In this document: piece after piece, positions 50,301-63,100 of the stretch
Layout of the letters: the number at the start of each line of letters is the position of its first letter
How positions within the stretch are numbered: position 1 is the first letter of the stretch
From: Pseudisothecium myosuroides
Taxonomy: Eukaryota; Streptophyta; Bryopsida; Hypnales; Lembophyllaceae
Length of the DNA: 64,000 nt
Direction: 5' to 3'
NCBI GenBank assembly: GCA_951799445.1
Contig: OX637295.1
Span: 17,794,001-17,858,000, forward strand
Made by a program: the position numbers and the translations under genes
The notes under the pieces: generated by a model
The model's database searches: none
Told to the model about the DNA's origin: nothing
The model's input: only the letters and a program-made list of their open reading frames with translations

Positions 50301-53300
50301 CGTTAACAACCACGAGTAGTTGACTAGAATGGCCTCGTTCTCGCAGAAAAAACTTCAAGCTGCTGAAAATAGGGTGAAGCTCCTCACAGCTCCTTCGCCC
50401 TATTTTCAGCAGCAGGCATTTCAAGAAGAAACAGCTGCCGAGATGGCTGTACCAGACATATCCTACCCACCAGCAGTCGTTCCACCTCCAATGTCCCAAC
50501 AGGTAAAAGTCAACCCAATGTATATTTCCGCCCTTGATGGGTTTAACACATAACGAAAATGTCACGAATTTTTACTTCTTTCTATTTTGGATATTTATTA
50601 GCTTCAGTTAACACGGTTCATGTGTTATTGGTTTTTCAGAAGATTTATATATTTTTGTCAGCGAAAACCTTTCTTATTTATTTATTTATTCAAGTTTTTG
50701 TGCCAATTCTCACTCTGCAGACTGTGCACCAAGAAGCGCACCCTAAGAATCTTGGGGGAGTAAGCCTACCTCCTCTGGAAGCTGTGAGGCCACAAGACAT
50801 TTGGGAGGTGCAACCCCGGCGACCTCGGGAGCCAACCGAGGTTGAGAAACGGAGAGCAGCGGAGCGGGCCATCAATTTCCGGTCTTCCAACCCGTTTGTC
50901 ATTGTGGCAATGAAACCGTCTCAAGTTTACAATGGCTTCTCAGTTGTAAGTTATATCATCAAAGGCATTGTAAACTGGAAAGAGTGCAAGCTGTATACTG
51001 CTCTAGAATGCTATGATCGGGTTGTCAATATCTGCGTTTTGTCTCTTCTAATACAATTTACTAGATCATTTCAAAGAGTGATTGCATTGGACTGATATCG
51101 TTCACCTCTCTGACTTATTGCAGAACCTGCGGTCAACTGCTCTTCCTACTGAGACAGGAGATGCGACTTTATTGGATTCCACAGGCAAATCGTGGATGTG
51201 TAAGTGGCTTGTGAATGGTTCTGGGAAGCGATTAAGTGCCGGGTGGAAAAGATTTGCTCTGGAACATGAACTTGAAGAGAGTGATGTGCTTGTTTTCGAG
51301 GTGGTCAGTCGTGAGAATCTCACTCTGCTTGTCCACATCTTTCGAGTTGAACTGGACGATTCCACGGTGGGACTCGAGGAGAAACTGCAATATTATGATG
51401 AAAGAGCGTCACCTAGCCGAAAGAAGAAAAGGATACGGCCAAGCCGAGCCAAAGCTGGGTGGCTTTTTTTGGGACGTCCACCACCCAACCCACCCGAAGA
51501 CCCAACCACACAGAACCTAACTACTGACGTTCACAGGTCAGATCTTGTCAACAATACAATTCATTTCGTAAATCACACTAGTAGGGAAAATCAGTGTACT
51601 CTTTTCCAAGCTGGCAGCTCGTGGTTGAACATGAACTTGCGTTTTCAAACCGGTGAAGAGGTTTTGTTTAGGTGTTCAACACGGCAACTCTTAATTTGCT
51701 CAGTTTTTTGTTTCCCATTTGCAAAAGGGTTCTTCACCTCTTCATTGTGTCTTCCAGTTCGACTCACTTGCGTGTGTGACCGTGGTATGAGTACAGTGGA
51801 TGCCAGTCTGTGAACGGGACTAATGTGGTGCCAAAGGCGTCAAGTCAGAGGACTTCAATTTCCGTATCTGACTTCCAGTACCCGGTTCCCCTACCACCAA
51901 GACGCCCTGTGACTATGGAGGAGCGGAGGAGGGCCGAACTAACCGCACGGACCCTGAAAACAACAAATCCCAGTGTAATGGTTGTCTTAACAAAATCAAG
52001 TGTGCAGTGTCACTTCTCTCTGGTACGGAGTCTTGTTCACATCTCTTGACTTTCAGTCATCGTTTCCTTATACCACTAATAAAAAATACACCCCAAGGTG
52101 TTCTACAAATCCTAGTTACGTTATAATTGATAGGACTCTCGTTAAAATTTGCCTGAAATGGTGTTACAATTGATAGGACTTAAGGCGGCTTGGTTTTCTG
52201 GGAGGGGTGCTTTTCTACTATTTAACTTGAAAATTTTGGATTTGTCCATGATCGAGATGTTGACCTTTGATAAGCTCGAGTTAGCTCATCATCAGGAGAC
52301 AGTGAGTTTTTTGTCAGATTCTATATCATGGTAATTGGGGCAATTAACTGGATTCTCGCCTTTGCAGACGATACCAAGTGCATTTGCCAAGCAGTGGCTT
52401 CCTAAGGCTCTTGTTGGCGTCACTCTCCGTGACTCTGCAGGTCAGAATTCAACGGCCCGCTGGGCCGGGAACCGAAAGAGTCCTTGTTTAAAAGGCTTTA
52501 AAGCGTTTGCACTCACTCATTATCTTGAAGAAGGAGATGTGTTGGTATTTGAGCTTACGGATTCGAATCCAGGGAACCCTGTCTTTTTAGTCCACGTTTT
52601 CCGTGTTGTGGAGTTATCCAACAGTGGATTCACGTCCCAGGAATCTGACAAGGATGGGTGCCCGTTACTAACCGACTCTGAGAATGACAGTGACTATTCC
52701 AAATCAAGGCAAAATGGGGAATTAAATATTGGTGAGGGTGCCTCCGCTACACCCAAGCATGGCAAAGGCTTTTGTGCTGATGTGCTGCCGCTTGCAACAA
52801 GAGTGCCTAAGACTGAGGTCTTTAATGAGTGTGCCGTATCAGGAGAAACTGCAACACTTGACAAGCATTTTAATACAGGGTACCTGAGTCACCCACCGGA
52901 GGGTGAGAAGCCAGGCAAATGACATGCCTTTTTAGAATCACTAGATTGGTTGCTGGCTACTAGTAATACTAAATACCAGGCTCATAATTATTCTCTTCTT
53001 GAAGACATGGAGAATACAAATATCCTTCCCCAGGATGTTTGGGGCTCCAATATTTACTGACAGACTGAGCGCAACGCCTATATGAAGGACACCATGAACC
53101 AATCCCGGGACCTTTTTTGTGCGCGAAGGACATGGGCAATGCTTTTTTTGTGTCCAAAGAACATGGATAGTACCTAAATGTGTCCCTTCAACACTGTTAT
53201 ATAATCATGTTATGTAATCTTTTGACCATAGATGACACAGTTTTGACCTTCCGTCAACTGAGAAGCCTACCAAAGACAGAAATTAACAGACAAGGAGTCT

Positions 53301-53781
53301 TTCCAATCGGGACACAGTTTTGGCCTTCAGTCAACTGAGAAGCCAATCAAAGACAGAAATTAACAGACAAGGAGTCATTCAAATCGGGTCACAGATTTTG
53401 GCAGTGCTAGTGAACAAGAGAAAAGCGTTGTGGAGACAACGATGAACAGCAGTTCAGGTGGGTTTCACTTAAAATTTATTTTTTGAGTACTGATGTCGCA
53501 ATGCCCCCTCAACTGAATGACATTTTGTGTTTGTTAAATTGTCAACGAGATATGGAGAGAAATGAAATTTCCTACTCTTTATTTATTTCCCTGAAGTGAA
53601 AGTGCCTATTTGGATTCACATAATCATGTTGTTTGTATTAGTGCAGGTAAATCAAGATGGTGAACCGGGCCACTTGATGATCTATGGGTACTTCCGGAAT
53701 CAAGGATTTGCTCTTCGGAGATTGCGAATCGAGCTTGGTGATCTGATTACTAGTATTAAATCCCAAATCAAACATTTATGA
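47327..53781 (+). CDS. FIP37-derived N-terminus fused to two B3 (REM-type) domains
   Basis: Exons: 47327-47368, 47805-47853, 48186-48247, 48587-48651, 48848-48884, 49006-49093, 49836-49900, 50067-50144, 50347-50502, 50721-50945, 51124-51536, 51797-52022, 52368-52902, 53395-53457, 53657-53781; 742 aa. If intron 13 is not spliced, a stop at 52922 gives 686 aa. Exons 1-8 match FIP37 exons 1-8 in size, phase and sequence (GVKREFANLDEDDEELH; ASLDATKGELEKWTSGFSNDS; LLTAKRREG). Exon 9 opens with KKLQAAENRVK, the start of FIP37 exon 11; FIP37 exons 9-10 are missing. Then follow two B3 domains, about 269-364 (NPFVIVAMKPSQVYNGFSV...WKRFALEHELEESDVLVFEV...VHIFRV) and 482-582 (KGFKAFALTHYLEEGDVLVFEL...VHVFRV), each preceded by a basic helix (EKRRAAERA; EERRRAELTA). 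The C-terminus is a leucine-patterned helix. A nuclear DNA-binding protein is expected. All splice phases agree, so it is not an evident pseudogene. Confidence 0.88.
53234..53400. repeat. Tandem duplication, 77-bp unit, at the exon 14 acceptor
   Basis: Two near-identical units at 53234-53310 and 53311-53388 share AACAGACAAGGAGTC and CTTC(C/A)GTCAACTGAGAAGCC. The boundary GACACAG TTTTGG recurs as TCACAG ATTTTGG, so the 3' splice site used for exon 14 has two upstream look-alikes. Confidence 0.85.
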
Positions 53782-53987
53782 ATCTCATGAGAGCTGCTTT
53801 TGAAGCTCTACATACTGATCAGTTGCAGGATTGCTTCACTTAAGGTGAAAACTTTCATGTCGTTGTCAAAGACAGACATATCAGGGAGTTCTATCTTGGT
53901 GGCATCCATGCACATGATGCCTTCACTAGTGACTGTGGAACATTAGAAACCCTAAAGTTTTTTTTCTTGCATCTACAAGATATCCCA

Positions 53988-54122
53988 TGGACTAATCTTT
54001 GATTTTGATAGAACCGAGAAGTATGGTATCACATGGACCAATCTTTGATTGTGATAGAACTGAGAAGTATGGATTCACATGGACTAAGCCTTGATTGTGA
54101 TAGAACCAAGAAGTATGGTATC
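53988..54122. repeat. Three tandem copies of ~45 bp
   Basis: Repeats of CATGGACTAATCTTTGATT followed by GTGATAGAACCGAGAAGTATGG with a few changes. Non-coding. Confidence 0.85.
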
Positions 54123-54979
54123 CTTGTTGACAAGTCACATGTTTGAATGACTCTTGCGTTGTAAAAACTTTGTAAATGGGTGACTTGTCAACCCCTCGAA
54201 AAGGATACATGGGAATGGGTTCCTACCTAATACTACTTGTATATATAGAGCAATCTAGAAAATCTTGCATTGCATTATTTTTTGGTGTCATGAATTATTG
54301 ATTCACTTGATTTTATGTTGCCTTCTACATGAGATCTTTTCAACACAATGTTCTATTTTTGTCATATGGTGCCTTGATTAAATATGGATCTATATAAATT
54401 GGAACTACACCTAAAAGCAATTTGAATCAACATCTGAGTGTGGTCCTATTGTTAAGTTGTTTTAGTTTTTGTTGAGTCCTATATTTGAAGAGGGTTCTAG
54501 ATTCTCTTAGTATGTAGCTTTTGGTCTTCATATGAATAAACTATGAATTTTTAGGGTGCTAATTATAGGTATATCCGAAATGATTTTAGACTCTCATATT
54601 CATATAGTGTAAATTATAGGCAAGAATCTATAGGGTTTGGTTATATAGCAAGATTAATTTGGGAAGAAGTTAGCTTAGCATGACTGACTTTTTTAGGTTT
54701 TGAAGAATTTTCAATGCTTTAGCAATGACATATTAAAGATGTTACAATTTGAAAGGATAAGCATGAATAGACTATTGAGTGTTTTTTTAAAAGATATGGA
54801 TCCTTATTTTAGGCCTTTTATTAAAAAATTCCTCTAAAACATTGTCAAATGTAAGAATCACATCTCAAATTTTTGTTTGTGATTTATTTCAATCTCAATA
54901 TTTACTACATTCTTTCACACTGTACAATTTTTGTATTAAATATTATTAGTTTTAATCACTTTGATTCAATGCATTCTTA

Positions 54980-55573
54980 TTTAACCCCTAAATGCCCAAG
55001 GCACCCAATTTGGTTGTCGACAATACTTTGAAGTTAAATAAAGCCTAATCAAGTTTCTATTTTTAATAATTTATATTTTTGAAAAATTCTTTTTGAAGTC
55101 TAGTTTTAGTATCAAAAATCCGATTATGAAAATGATTGGTTATGATTTTTCTATTCAAGATTTTGTGCAAGGGTACCATTGTAAACTTGACTTCCATAGT
55201 GTTGGGGACTCTTGGAAATGAACCTCAAATACACTAGATTTTGGAGAGAAAATCACATTAAAAATTCATTTAAAAAAATTGTAGAGTAGATTTTGAGAAG
55301 ATGTAAATTGATTGGGGTTACGCATGTTATGCTCTTTGACCTCATATTTTTTTGGTGACCAACTTTTGAGATTTGACTTGTAAAAAAAGGATCTAAAGAA
55401 TTTTTTAGTTTTAACACCGTCATGATCAAACATTATAATCTTTCAATCAATAATTGATATTGTTGTGTTTTCTTTTCCTATGTGATCTCTAACATATCTA
55501 GGTTGAATTTGTATGCTTACAATTCAAAAAAATTGATACAACTTATAAAAATGTTGGGCATTTAGGGGCTAAA
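54980..55573. mobile_element. Non-autonomous TIR element (MITE-like), ~590 bp
   Basis: Ends TTTAACCCCTAAATGCCCA (from 54980) and TGGGCATTTAGGGGCTAAA (to about 55573) are inverted repeats with one mismatch. Interior is AT-rich with no transposase frame. Size and ends match the 59579-60157 element, so they form a family. Target-site duplication is unclear. Confidence 0.7.
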
Positions 55574-56931
55574 GTTTATCTTTTAATATAACAAATTCAT
55601 TTATGTAGATCTATGTACAAGTTTTTCTTGTATGACTCTTTGGAAAGAAGAAGAACGTTTTTAACATGTTTCTAGCTACATTTCAAATTTTGGTTAGTTC
55701 AACTTCAAGTTTGTTAAGGGATTCAAGAATAAACTACCCTGCCAATATAGCAACTTAGGCTATAATTAATTAATTTCAAAATTTCAAAATAATAAAATTT
55801 AACAAGTTATAAGAGTACCTAAAATGTTAATACCTTCTCCAAAACATCTAATTTTTGAAAAAATTGTTCTACTAAGAAAATTCAAATGAATATGAATGCC
55901 TCTTAACAAAATTAAAATGTTATCAACTAAGGCATACAGTACAACAAAAGATAAAGAGTAACATCAAGCATCATGAATATGAAGAGTATTAGGATAGGGC
56001 TTCTTCATCTTGGAAGCTCTTCTTCAATATGATTTGCAATTGCAATTGACTTTGCACCTACCAAACAATGCCAAGTTTATACAATGAGATTTTGATAAGG
56101 AGATATTTCGGACTAATTGAAGTTCTTCATAAGGAAATTGGCCAAGTTTCCAAATTTTTAGAGATTTTGCTCCACATTCCACACAAAGCAAAATCAAAGA
56201 AAAAAGAAAAAAGAAATCATAATATTGGAATTGCATCTCTATATGAACTTTTCTTCTCCGAAATGGTGGAGGCTCCACAAAAACTAGAGTAAGGTTCTCA
56301 TCCTTGGGATCAACATGAGTTGTTTGGAATGTATCCAAAACAACTCATGTCAATCCACAATCTCCGGTAAAAATCATTCGTGATAAGCAACTAAAACTCT
56401 CTAAAAACATAACATTTCCTACACATTTACCTTGTGTCTCCCAAAATAAAGACCCCACCAAGTAGAAACCTTTTGGGATCCAACCCACAACAATCCAAGA
56501 CACCATCACACTAACCACACGGCACATAAATGAGACCACATTTGTGCCAGTTTGCTACACAATTGGTCACGGAGTGAGCATTAAGGGTTGCAACTTCAAT
56601 TGTATTTCCCAATAAGCTTGAATCTGAACAAAAGATTTTCAATTGTGAAGCTAACATGGCAGTATTCACAGGGAGAAGGGTTACAGAACGTTATCCAAAT
56701 CAATTACGAGTCTTTACTCACGATACTCTTTTGAATAATCTTGGTAGGAAGGTAACCTTTGGATCTCCCGGTCCCACAAGTGGCTCGGATTAATAAGAAG
56801 ACAACCTCATATGACTGCACAGCTATGGCATGCAGCTATACCAAAAATACGATTCCTACAAAACCAAAACTCTTTCAATCTGGAATTGAAAGAATTTACT
56901 AAAAAAATCAATAGAGATCATATACAGACTC

Positions 56932-58839
56932 TTAAATTGAACTCTGCAACATGTCAAGTCTGGGCTCAAAGGATACAACATGGTCAAAAAAACGCTCCCT
57001 ACGGCGTGGCAACCAATGCCAAGCATCCCCTGTCAAGTCATATACCAGCCCTCGGAAATCGTTGTTGCCAATGAAGCACACCAGATTCCCAATGGCCTGG
57101 CACTTGAAGTAAGAAGACACCCAAAACTCCCTCCGAAGCTCAACAATAATTGCCTGCGGCACTGCGGCCACTTGAATCCACTCCATCTCCTTGAGCTCCC
57201 ACAAATGAATAGCATACGGTTGGTTATGCCCCGGGAACGTTCTTTCTGCAAGGAAAAGCCGCCCTGGCTTGACCTCAAACAGAGACGGACTGGCAAACGA
57301 CAGCCCGGCCGTAATGGGCAGCTTGCAATTCTCCTTCCACACCCCATGCTTCAGGTCATACGACACCAGGCATAACCTAATCCAGCGGAAAAAAAGTTGC
57401 ACAGAAGTTTAAGTAAAATGGCTACACAACATTCTTGAGAAGCTGACTCAACACCCTCGCAAAAAGTCTAGACTGTTTTTGCACAACATCTTGAGCTCAA
57501 GATTAATAGCTTTCTCAATGTCCAAAATATGTTAGACATTTCAACCATGAACCCTACATAAACTGTACAGTACACTGTGTGCTAAACTTTTGAAATAAAA
57601 AAGGTAGTCCTCGAATGTTATGAGAAGGAATCATTCTAGGCAAATTTCAAATTGGGGGGCAATCAGTCATAAAAGGAGTCAAAGTGAGCCAAAAATGTAC
57701 CAAATAAACCAAATCTAATGCACTGTTGAATCCATAATATTCTACCAAAAATGGTTATCAAAGTTTAAAGGCTGTACACTTATTACTCCTTTTCATACCA
57801 CACCTCTTGACAACCACCGTGCCTAGAACATGACAACTCGAGATTCTCCATTCCCATATGTACACAACATTAGATACCAGAATGTGATAAAAAGGAGTTC
57901 AAAACTGCAGAATGTTTCGAATAAAATATACACTGTAACTAATCACTGACCTAAAAACACGTCCAATCTTCCATGGAGCAACCAGAATGTGATCCTAGAG
58001 AGTGCGACAGATACTCAGTTCCAAGAGCACTAATCTTGCTAATTCTGGAAGGAAAGCAATACATGGCAAGGAATGCCTGACCTGAAGGGTCCATTCTTGT
58101 GAGCTGAAATGACATGGAAGCAGCCGTTGCAATACACCAAGGGATCGGAGTAGCACCCATACCATTCAATCAACGAGGTTTCCATGCGCTTCCATGCGCC
58201 CTCCCTGGAGTCATAAACCTCCGTCGTTTGCAGCGACTCTTCAGTCTGCCCGACCACAACAATGATAAACTCTTTCGTCTTACTATCCACCACCAGCCCT
58301 ACACACATAGTGTTCTTGATCAACATCCCTGGTAAAGCTCTGGAGATGTTCGTCAAAGGATTCCAAACCACTAGGGTTTGCGTTTCTTCAACAGGAGCAA
58401 TGCAGAGGAGCCCCTGGGAAGAAGCTAACGAGACATTCCCCTTTTCGGAGAAGAACGGCCGGAGCACAGGAAGATTATACCATTGCTTCACGTTGGAATC
58501 GTAAGCGGCCATGGACATCCACGGCGACGATTCATGGCGATGGAACATGAGCAGCCAATGCTCCTGCGACGAGACCGCAGTCCATGAGGTCAGAAAGGAA
58601 GGCGAATTGAACAGCGATTGGAAGCGCTTGCAAACCGTCCGCATTCGAAAGATGTGCACTATCGGTAGTCCAGCCAAAATGCTGTCCTGAAGCTCCTGGG
58701 GCAACACGGCCCATATCCTGTCGTCCATCGACGACGGAACCATCTCACTGCAATTCTCTTCATCGTGGGAGATTCGAGAAAGCTCTTGCGCCAAAGAACT
58801 CACGAGCTTCAAAGGGCTACTACTCCTCGCCTCTTGCAT
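56932..58839 (-). CDS. F-box protein (kelch/FBA-like C-terminal region)
   Basis: Two exons, 58839-58082 and 57376-56932, join in phase to give 400 aa. The F-box lies at about residues 44-86 (VLPQELQDSILAGLPIVHIFRMRTVCKRFQSLFNSP), which would bind SKP1 in an SCF ubiquitin ligase. The remainder has the F-box-associated/kelch-like pattern seen in plant proteins of this size: AAYDSNVKQWYNLP, SQGLLCIAPVEE, LVVWNPLTNISRALPGM, EVYDSREGAWKRMET, GCFHVIS, LVSYDLKHGVWKENCKLP, IHLWELKEMEWIQVAAVP, GLVYDLTGDAWHWLP. The target is unknown. The 705-bp intron follows the codon stem of a conserved GPFR. The 5' leader has a tandem duplication including the first codons (58823-59156). Confidence 0.9.
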
Positions 58840-59156
58840 CGTGAAACTCCCTCCTCCTTCCTCGTTCCCCCAACCCTAATTCACCTTCAAATCCAAAAAG
58901 GGCAAAACAAAGCCATCTCACCTCATTCAAGCTCAATTGCAATAGGTGTCCCGAATTGCCAATTGGATCCCGAAAAAAGTCACATGCTTCAAAATACTCC
59001 TCCTCGCTTCTTGCATCGTGAAACCCCCTCCTCCTTCCTCCCTTCCTCGTTTCCCGTAACCCTAATTCCCCTTCAAATCCAGAATAGGCGACACAAAGCC
59101 ATGATTTTTCACCTCAAGCTCAATTGCAAATTATGTCCCGAATTGCCAATTGTGTC
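58823..59156. repeat. Tandem duplication of F-box 5' leader and first codons
   Basis: Units about 58823-58972 and 58991-59156 share CTTGCATCGTGAAAC, CTAATTC(A/C)CCTTCAAATCCA, ACAAAGCCAT and GTCCCGAATTGCCAATTG. The outer copy contains ATG CAA GAA GCG AGG at 59016, duplicating the true start, and opens a 27-codon upstream frame that stops before the real ATG. Confidence 0.85.
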
Positions 59157-59578
59157 GCAAATCCAAAACTGTGAAGCTTACGACAGCAGGGATTGAAGCT
59201 CCCATCACGGATGGCAAGCAGCACCATGGGAAAAATGCAATTCTTGTCTGTTTTGGAAAAGAAAAAAAGCGATGGGTGAAGATGAGAGCAGGAATGGAGG
59301 AATTGGACAAGATAGTTGTGGAGAGAGAAGCAAGGGACGCAATGCAGAGTGAGGATTGCGACGAGAGAGACTGCGGGGTTACAATTGCATTTGTGGAACG
59401 AGATGCGATCCTCTCGTGCTTCACCGTCCTTGCTTGCTTGCTTCTCCCCCTCTCTCTCCCTCATTTTGCCTCTGCTTTTGCTTTTTGCTTTTGCTTTTCA
59501 GAAACTTTGCTTTTTCAGGGGGGTTATAAATATTTTATTATTATTATTTGATCTTAAAATTTTTGTTGTTGGTTTAAC

Positions 59579-60157
59579 TTTAACCCCTACAGGACCATGA
59601 GTGCAGATTTTGAACAATGAATGAACGGAAACACGTCCCAAACTCACCAAAATGCGTTTTTTCATCCATCAATTTTTTTTCAAGATTCTTATATTAGTTC
59701 TTTAACATTTGTACGGTTCAGATTATGAAGATTTTGCTTTGCAAATATTCTATAATTCAAAAGGTATTGGGAGGTCTAGCCTCAAAAAGTAACTTATTCA
59801 GTTCAAAAAATGATCCTTCAAAAATGACTTGAATCAAAAAATCAAATAAAAATCTTCAAAAATTACTATAATTAGAACTCAATATTTTAAACTTATAGAA
59901 AAAAAATATTTTAAAAATCATAAAATACTCAATCTACAATTGATTTTAGGAGGAATTTCCAATTTTTGGCTTCAAATTTTATTGAAAAATATTGGTATGT
60001 GTTTTTGTCGATCTAACCGTATAGATGTGATTTATAAATAGCATTTTACAACTATTGTTTGAAAGTCATCATTAAAATATCCTTCTAAGTTGCATTTTAT
60101 AATAGATCTTCGCAATTTTGGAAATCTGGACACCCCTCCGGTCCTTTAGGGGTTAAA
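59579..60157. mobile_element. Non-autonomous TIR element (MITE-like), ~580 bp
   Basis: Left end TTTAACCCCTACAGGACC (from 59579), right end GGTCCTTTAGGGGTTAAA (to 60157), inverted with one mismatch. AT-rich inside without coding capacity. Shares ends and size with the 54980-55573 element. Confidence 0.75.
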
Positions 60158-63100
60158 AATACTCTTTTGGAATTTAGAATGACGCAAAGGGTAATCCACA
60201 AAAACAAATGCCACATACATTAGGTGTCCTTTTATAAGTTATTGGTATATATAAAGAAAAAAATAACACAAAATCTTCTACACCAAAAAGCATGCCAATT
60301 GGGGGTGGGGGTGTGGATCTTTTAAGTTTGTGATGTGTTTTAAATTTGATTTGTGGCTCATTGCTAAAAAAAGCTTAAAACATCACAATAAATGATAACT
60401 TACATACAATAACATAAGACCATGTCTATGATAAGACCATGTCTATCCAAAAGGTTCTATCCAGAAAGCTTCAACCCTTCAATTTTTAAAAAAAAAAAAA
60501 AAAAACTTTTAGAGTTTTGATTCACTATTGCAGTTGATTTTTAACTTATTTGCACACAAAATAATTTTTTTTAATAATATTTTTTGGTTATGACATTGAT
60601 GTTATAATTTATCTGTGTAGATAGGTTTGAATGCATTTTCTATGAATTTTTTATTGTTTTGGTTTCAAAAGTAAAAAAAAAAAAAAATCCATTTTTATAG
60701 TCATTGAAGGACAATAGCACATCAATTGCCACTTGCGTATAAAGGTAGAAAAATTTATCTTTTAGACCATTAAAATCTTTTTTCAATTTCTTTTTTTACT
60801 TTATATTTTTTTAATATGACAATATACTATAATGATTACCAAGAAAGCCCATTTTTTTAAATTTTTGGTGAATTTATTGATTTTCTTAGGATTTTTTTTC
60901 ACAATTTATAAAGGTCTACAAGTCTTTCACAAAGTGGATTCAAATTTTGATTTTGGGTATGCTATTTTTCCAAGCATGTAAATTATATCATATTAAAAGA
61001 CATACCGTACGTATAGATCAGTTTTGGAAATAAATAGGGAATAATTTGGATTGTGTCAAAAAAATTTAAAAATTAGGCGACTATTTATGAAAATAAAAAA
61101 ATTCATTGTTGCTAAGGTTGAATATCCAAAACTTATCCTTGAGAAAATTTAAAAGAAAACACACACTTAGGCATGAATAGAAGAAATTAAAAAAAGGCAA
61201 AGTACTAAAAGTCAAGAAATCCAAATCAAACTGTCAAACTGTCAAACTACAAAAAGTAAACTATTTTGGCCACAATGTGCCAAAACTGACCTGTATGTAC
61301 AATAAGTCAAATTCCATGTTCTCCGTATTTTCATTGAATTTTGAAGTTAAGACACACACCATGGACATGCACATAGTAAGGAAATACTTTCTATGTTGAA
61401 CTTTTGCAATGTGACCTCTTTTTGTTTTTAGGAAAATAAAATAACAAGATAGTTCAATTTTTTTTCATGGGAATAGTGCTAAAATACAAGCTTAATGCAT
61501 ATATTGACCAAATTGTCCACTTCCATATTGAATTAGCTAAATGGATGCAATATAGAGGAAGGTTCCTTGAAGATGGGATGAATATTTTTGATAGTTGAGA
61601 CTTGTTACTACATCATAATAGAAGCCAACCTTTAGCAAGATCTAAATTTTATTTAATTCCTATAAAAAGCAACGAAATATTTGCCTCGCTATAATGTCCC
61701 CGATCCAATTAAAGATTGCCTTGTGCCAGTGAAACCACAAAATGCACACACAAAGCTTAAGACGACACAATTTATGAGGCTTAGAAGCTCTCATTCTCGG
61801 GGGGGTCAGTGTGTAAAAAAATAAGGGGATAGGTGCGAACACCAAGTATTTTTTAGGGGGGTATTACTTTTTCTTTTTCTTTTTTAAACACGCTATCATT
61901 ATATAATTTCCTACTTTGGATTATTAGAGAAGGGGCTTGCATTACTTATAATTCTAAATTGATATGAATAAATGATATGGTATTTTATATGTAAAAAAAA
62001 TTCTACTACAATTTTTGTCCTACATTAAATTTCTTTCAAACTTTCTTTTCTTTCCCCCACTAATGACTACTTACAACTAGAACTCAACATAAAAGTGTAG
62101 TCAATACTACTATTGTATCTTCCATAAAAATTGTCAATGACACTCATTTACTAGGAAGGGATCATGTTATTGAATGCTATCAATTGAACTTTAGGTTTAG
62201 GTCCTTTTTACATGATTAATATGAATGATACAGAGATTGCTTTTTGATATCAACTTTACTTTAACTTGCATTGTTTGATTTAATGTACATGTCTTCACTG
62301 TATGCACAATAATATTTTAAAATTATTTTTGCACTATCATAGAAGTATGAAACCATAGTATGAAATAGAATGCAAGAAATATTTTTGCACAATCATGGTA
62401 GTATGAAATGGTAGTATGCAATGGTAGTATACAATGGTAGTATGAAATAGAATGTTCTCATTGTGGTTACAAACACAATGAGTGAAAAAAAATGTGCTTA
62501 TCATGTCTAGTTATGGAGACACAAACAAAACTGAGCTTGTACACTTGAACTCAAATACGTACTACTATAATTGATGGAAAAACTAGAAAGCCACCTAAAG
62601 CCAGCAACCGTCTACTATAGAAATTAGTAAAGTCAAACACCGTCTACAATAGAAACATCCAAAATTGTCAGTATTAAGCAATTCAGCATAGTAGAAGACA
62701 CTTTTTCCTAAAAATAACATTTATGTAGTCTTAGCAAGTAAAATTTATGAATATTCCAAAAAAAATAGATTTTTTGGATGTGGTATGTAATTTCTATGAT
62801 TTTTCAAAGTGCCAGCTCCCTAAACCACTGAAACTGTCACATAGGTGGATCCTAAATTGAAATTTGCAAAAATCCGTAGTTTATGAATCAAAGTTAAGTA
62901 TATGTCTTTCAAATGCGTCAACAAATCAAAGAAAGTTAAGCATTTGTAGGATACATTGATGAAAGTCTAAGGACACATTTAATGATAATCTTGAGTACAA
63001 GAATGGGAACAAGATCGCTTTTGGGTGTTTCTATTTTACTTCAATTCAAAAACATCAACAATCAATCCTTAGGAGGAGGCCTTGTCCAAGCTACCTGAAG

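Larger units (their letters stand above)
53782..56931. other. Gene-free region with repeats
   Basis: No gene is supported. It contains the triplet repeat at 53988-54122 and the TIR element at 54980-55573. The frame 56024-56338 (minus) shows no domain. The last few hundred bases are 3' UTR of the F-box gene. Confidence 0.55.

Noticed and set aside
39485..53781. Idea that the two chimeras are pseudogenes
   Set aside because: Every exon from exon 2 onward is open, all donors and acceptors are GT-AG and phases agree across 13 or more junctions, which decay would not preserve.
56024..56338. 104-codon minus-strand frame
   Set aside because: No domain, AT-rich, overlapped by a plus-strand frame; likely chance.
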